36,866 nt of DNA from Rhodobacterales bacterium. Lineage in GTDB: Bacteria > Pseudomonadota > Alphaproteobacteria > Rhodobacterales > Rhodobacteraceae. The notes beneath the pieces were generated by a model. It was given only the letters and a program-made list of their open reading frames with translations. It was not told the DNA's origin and ran no database searches. The position numbers were made by a program, and so were the translations under genes. The stretch spans positions 1,569-38,434 of the forward strand of contig JAPLPF010000178.1 of assembly GCA_026400325.1 (NCBI GenBank). The letters are read 5' to 3'. Positions 34,231 through 36,866 of the stretch are shown piece after piece. Position 1 is the first letter of the stretch. Each line of letters begins with the position of its first letter.

Positions 34231-35067
34231 ATGAAGGGACCGGTGATCTACCGGTCCCCCATGCCCGGACTGGGTCTGAGCCTGGGGATCACCCTGACGA
34301 TGCTTTCCCTTGTCGTCCTTCTGCCCATCGGCGCCCTTCTTCTGAAGGGCGCAAACTACGGTCTTGCGGGGATATGGGAGACGGTGAACCGGGAACGCGT
34401 CTGGGCGGCGCTTTACCTGTCGTTCCGGCTGTCGCTTTTCGCGGCACTCTTCAACCTGGTGTTCGGCGTCCTTCTGGCCTGGGTGCTGGTGCGCTACCGC
34501 TTTCCCGGACGGCGCATCCTGGATGCCGCTGTAGACCTGCCCTTTGCGCTGCCAACCGCCGTCGCCGGCATCTCGCTGACCGCGCTTTACGCGCCAAATG
34601 GCGCCTTGGGACAACTGGCTGCCGAGATCGGCTGGAAGATCGCCTAAACGCAATGGGGCATCTTCATCGCCCTTGTGTTCGTGGGCCTGCCCTTCGTCAC
34701 CCGTACTGTGCAACCGGTGGTCGAAGAAATCGAGCGCGAGGTGGAGGAAGCCAGCGCCACCCTTGGCGCAACCCGACTTCACACGCTGCGTCGCGTCATC
34801 CTGCCGATGCTGGCCCCTGCCGCACTGACCGGGTTCGCCCTGGCGCTGGCCCGCGCTGTCGGGGAGTATGGCAGCGTCATCTTCATCGCCGGAAACATCC
34901 CGCTGGTGACCGAGATCGCCCCACTTCTGATCATCATCCAACTCGAGGAGTTCAACTATGACGCAGCCGCCGCCATCGGCATCGCCATGCTGCTTATCAG
35001 TTTCGCGATGCTTCTGGTCATCAACCTGATCCAGGTCTGGAGCAGAAGGAGAATCGGCTATGTCTGA
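34231..35067 (+). pseudogene. cysT: sulfate ABC transporter permease CysT with an in-frame stop
   Basis: 278 codons of CysT with a TAA at 34645-34647 in the middle. Before it: membrane helices and LPFALPTAVAGISLTALYAP. After it, in the same frame: TQWGIFIALVFVGLPFVTRT, the EAA loop EEIEREVEEASATLGATRLH and VGEYGSVIFIAGNIP, all well preserved. Family members have an aromatic residue at this place, so TAC or TAT to TAA by one substitution is likely. ATG 34231 is preferred over GTG 34219, which overlaps the sbp stop. Without readthrough or a sequence error the transporter would lack half of one permease. Confidence 0.85.
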
Positions 35068-35950
35068 CGCAACCGTCCACCGGGCCGCGCCAAATGCCGC
35101 AGCCCCCCGCTTCCGCGCCGCGACCGAGGAATCCCCTGCCACCCGCCGGGCGCTGATCGCGGTTGCCTTCGCGGGCCTTGCCATCCTGGTCTTCGCGCCG
35201 CTGATTGCGGTCTTTGTCGAGGCGCTGGCCGATGGTGTCGCCGCCGCGCTGGAAAGCCTGACCCACCCCGACGCCCGCGATGCGATCCGCCTGACGCTGA
35301 CCATCGCCGCGATCTCGGTGCCGCTGAATGCGGCCTTCGGCATCGCGGCGGCCTGGTTCATCACCAAGTTCGACTTTCGCGGCAAGGCATTCCTCATCAC
35401 CTTGATCGACCTGCCCTTCTCGGTCAGTCCGGTCGTTGCTGGCCTTTGCATCGTGCTGATGTTCGGCACCAACAGCCTTGTGGGCGGCTGGCTGGTGGCG
35501 AATGGCTTTCCCATCGTCTTCGCCCTGCCTGGCATCATCCTGGCCACGATGTTCGTGACCTTCCCCTTCGTCGCACGCGAGCTGATCCCGGTGATGATCG
35601 AACAGGGCCGGGCCGAAGAAGAGGCTGCCCTGACCCTGGGCGCGGGCGGCTGGCGGGTGTTCTGGACCGTCACGCTGCCCAACATCCGCTGGGCGCTGCT
35701 GTACGGCGTCCTTCTCTGCAACGCCCGCGCGATGGGCGAGTTCGGCGCGGTCGCTGTCGTATCGGGCAAGATCCGGGGGCAGACGGCCACGATCCCGACC
35801 ACGATAGAGATGCTGTATCAGGAATACCTTTCGGTCGCGGCCTTCTCGCTTGCCGCAGTCCTGGCCCTCCTCGCCCTTGTTACCCTTCTTCTGAAAACCC
35901 TGCTTGAGGTGCGCCACGCCGACCAGCTTGCCGCCACCCATCGCCATTAG
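35060..35950 (+). CDS. cysW: sulfate ABC transporter permease CysW
   Basis: 296 residues, about six membrane helices. The conserved [20 protein letters not shown] (about 116-135) and the EAA loop [20 protein letters not shown] with [13 protein letters not shown] (about 179-211) match Cys[20 protein letters not shown] is also characteristic. A long polar N-terminus of about 30 residues precedes the first helix. It pairs with CysT in the inner membrane. Overlaps cysT by eight bases. Confidence 0.95.
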   Translation: MSDATVHRAAPNAAAPRFRAATEESPATRRALIAVAFAGLAILVFAPLIAVFVEALADGVAAALESLTHPDARDAIRLTLTIAAISVPLNAAFGIAAAWFITKFDFRGKAFLITLIDLPFSVSPVVAGLCIVLMFGTNSLVGGWLVANGFPIVFALPGIILATMFVTFPFVARELIPVMIEQGRAEEEAALTLGAGGWRVFWTVTLPNIRWALLYGVLLCNARAMGEFGAVAVVSGKIRGQTATIPTTIEMLYQEYLSVAAFSLAAVLALLALVTLLLKTLLEVRHADQLAATHRH

Positions 35951-35960
35951 GAGACCAGCA

Positions 35961-36692
35961 ATGCACATCGAAATCGACGAGATCTCCAAGCAGTTCGGCA
36001 CCACGGCGGCCTTGCACCCGGTGTCTCTTGCCATCCCCTCGGGCGCGTTGGTGGCCCTTCTCGGCCCCTCCGGATCTGGCAAGACAACGCTGCTGCGGAT
36101 CCTTGGCGGGCTGGAATTCCCGACCTCGGGCCGCGTTCTTTTCGACGGCCAGGATGCGACCGGGTTGACAGTGCAGGAACGCCGCGCTGGGTTCGTGTTC
36201 CAAAGCTATGCCCTCTTCCGCCACATGACGGTGTTTGAAAACATCGCCTATGGTCTCAACGCCCGCCCGCGCGCCACCAGGCCCCCGACGGCCGAGATTG
36301 CCCGGCGGGTAACCAGGCTTCTCGACCTCATCCAGCTGCCCGACATCGGGTCGCGCTTTCCCAGCCAGCTTTCGGGTGGCCAGCGTCAGCGTGTCGCCCT
36401 CGCCCGTGCGCTGGCGATTGAACCACGCATGCTCCTTCTTGACGAACCCTTCGGTGCGCTGGATGCAAAGGTCAGGAAAGAGCTTCGCCAAGGCCTGCGC
36501 GACATCCACGACACCACCGGCCTGACCACGGTCTTCGTCACCCACGATCAGGACGAGGCCATGGAACTGGCCGACCTCGTGGTCGTCATGTCCGGATCAA
36601 GTTCGGGGGGCAGGATCGAACAGATCGGCAAACCGCAGGACATCCGCGCCAGACCCGCGACGCCCTTCGTCCGCGCGTTCATCTCGGCCTGA
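35961..36692 (+). CDS. cysA: sulfate ABC transporter ATP-binding protein CysA, short form
   Basis: 243 residues. P-loop GPSGSGKT (35-42), Q-loop in [20 protein letters not shown] (80-99), signature [15 protein letters not shown] (137-151), Walker [12 protein letters not shown] (158-168) and H-loop His195 in FVTHDQDEA are all intact. It ends FVRAFISA, where longer CysA proteins continue for about 100 residues with a TOBE-like regulatory domain. No such sequence appears downstream. It is therefore a natural short form or truncated. GGAG precedes the ATG at 35961. Confidence 0.93.
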   Translation: MHIEIDEISKQFGTTAALHPVSLAIPSGALVALLGPSGSGKTTLLRILGGLEFPTSGRVLFDGQDATGLTVQERRAGFVFQSYALFRHMTVFENIAYGLNARPRATRPPTAEIARRVTRLLDLIQLPDIGSRFPSQLSGGQRQRVALARALAIEPRMLLLDEPFGALDAKVRKELRQGLRDIHDTTGLTTVFVTHDQDEAMELADLVVVMSGSSSGGRIEQIGKPQDIRARPATPFVRAFISA

Positions 36693-36866
36693 ATCTTGCC
36701 AGCGACACAGTCTTTCAGACCAGGTTGCCCGTCACCATCACTGGCAGCCGCAGCGTTCGTATCATCGCAGTGCACCCTTGGACTGGACTGACGCCCCGAA
36801 GGATTGCAGTTTCGGTCGTTGGTGGAAAGACCTGGATCGGACCGTAATCAGCACCCGAAGGTGGCC
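36693..36866. other. no gene recognised to the window end
   Basis: 174 bases after cysA. No frame continues the missing CysA C-terminal domain, and no hairpin followed by T is evident. Confidence 0.5.

Noticed and set aside
34645-34647. Stop codon as a recoded amino acid
   Set aside because: TAA is not a known recoded codon in this group. No stimulatory structure was evident, and other genes end normally at TAA.
34207-35802. 531-codon minus-strand frame over cysT/cysW
   Set aside because: Antisense to conserved permeases. The length is a by-product of GC-rich codons.
1-36866. CRISPR arrays, tRNA/rRNA genes, insertion sequences, integrases
   Set aside because: Looked for spaced direct repeats, tRNA T-loop patterns, transposase motifs and terminal inverted repeats; found none. 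The only tandem repeat is the 36-base one at 11114.

Overview
This is a GC-rich stretch of chromosome from an alphaproteobacterium, most likely of the Rhodobacteraceae/Paracoccaceae group. The evidence is the ffh - GNAT - GNAT - chorismate mutase - rpsP - rimM - trmD - rplS - rpmE block, a stand-alone F0 operon (atpI-B-E-F'-F) with a split b/b' subunit pair, a MipZ-type division ATPase, and a ChvE-GguAB sugar transporter with a GbpR-like regulator. Assignments rest on motifs and family knowledge read by eye; no database search was run. I saw no rRNA, tRNA, CRISPR array, insertion sequence or prophage.

Layout. 1-562: 5' part of a secreted protein (minus). 657-5948: argE, a broken phosphotransferase gene, a flavodoxin-fold oxidoreductase, a DMT exporter with its LysR neighbour (minus), and a two-helix membrane protein. 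6125-12683: translation and protein-targeting block (ffh to rpmE), ending at a strong terminator. 12884-14335: mipZ, a possible small antisense gene and an ArsR regulator. 14528-16990: F0 ATP synthase operon, closed by a perfect hairpin. 17022-19539 (minus): FadR-type GntR regulator, OmpA-like glycine-zipper lipoprotein, AraC-MGMT repair protein. 19661-21285: nth and a PfkB kinase, translationally coupled. 21354-29957 (minus): chvE-gguA-gguB-gguC/araD1-dehydratase-dehydrogenase-galM, with gbpR divergent at 30098. 31468-32595: Lrp and Rrf2 regulators, divergent. 32778-36692: sulfate transport operon with two small-ORF oddities at its front.

The sugar cluster reads as a self-contained uptake and oxidation route. 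ChvE binds L-arabinose or D-galactose in the periplasm and GguA/GguB import it. GalM interconverts the anomers, a Gfo/Idh dehydrogenase makes the lactone or aldonate, an IlvD/Edd dehydratase makes the 2-keto-3-deoxy acid, and the GguC/AraD1 protein probably acts next. The sulfate cluster encodes a binding protein, two permeases and an ATPase beside an Rrf2 regulator with four clustered cysteines.

The most striking feature is how many otherwise well-preserved genes are broken: the phosphotransferase (about 2530), atpB (about 15499), atpF' (about 15965), the GntR gene (about 17063) and cysT (in-frame TAA at 34645). Because atpB and atpF' belong to a core enzyme, small consensus or assembly errors are the simplest explanation. 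Real decay or a second F0 copy elsewhere cannot be excluded from this window.
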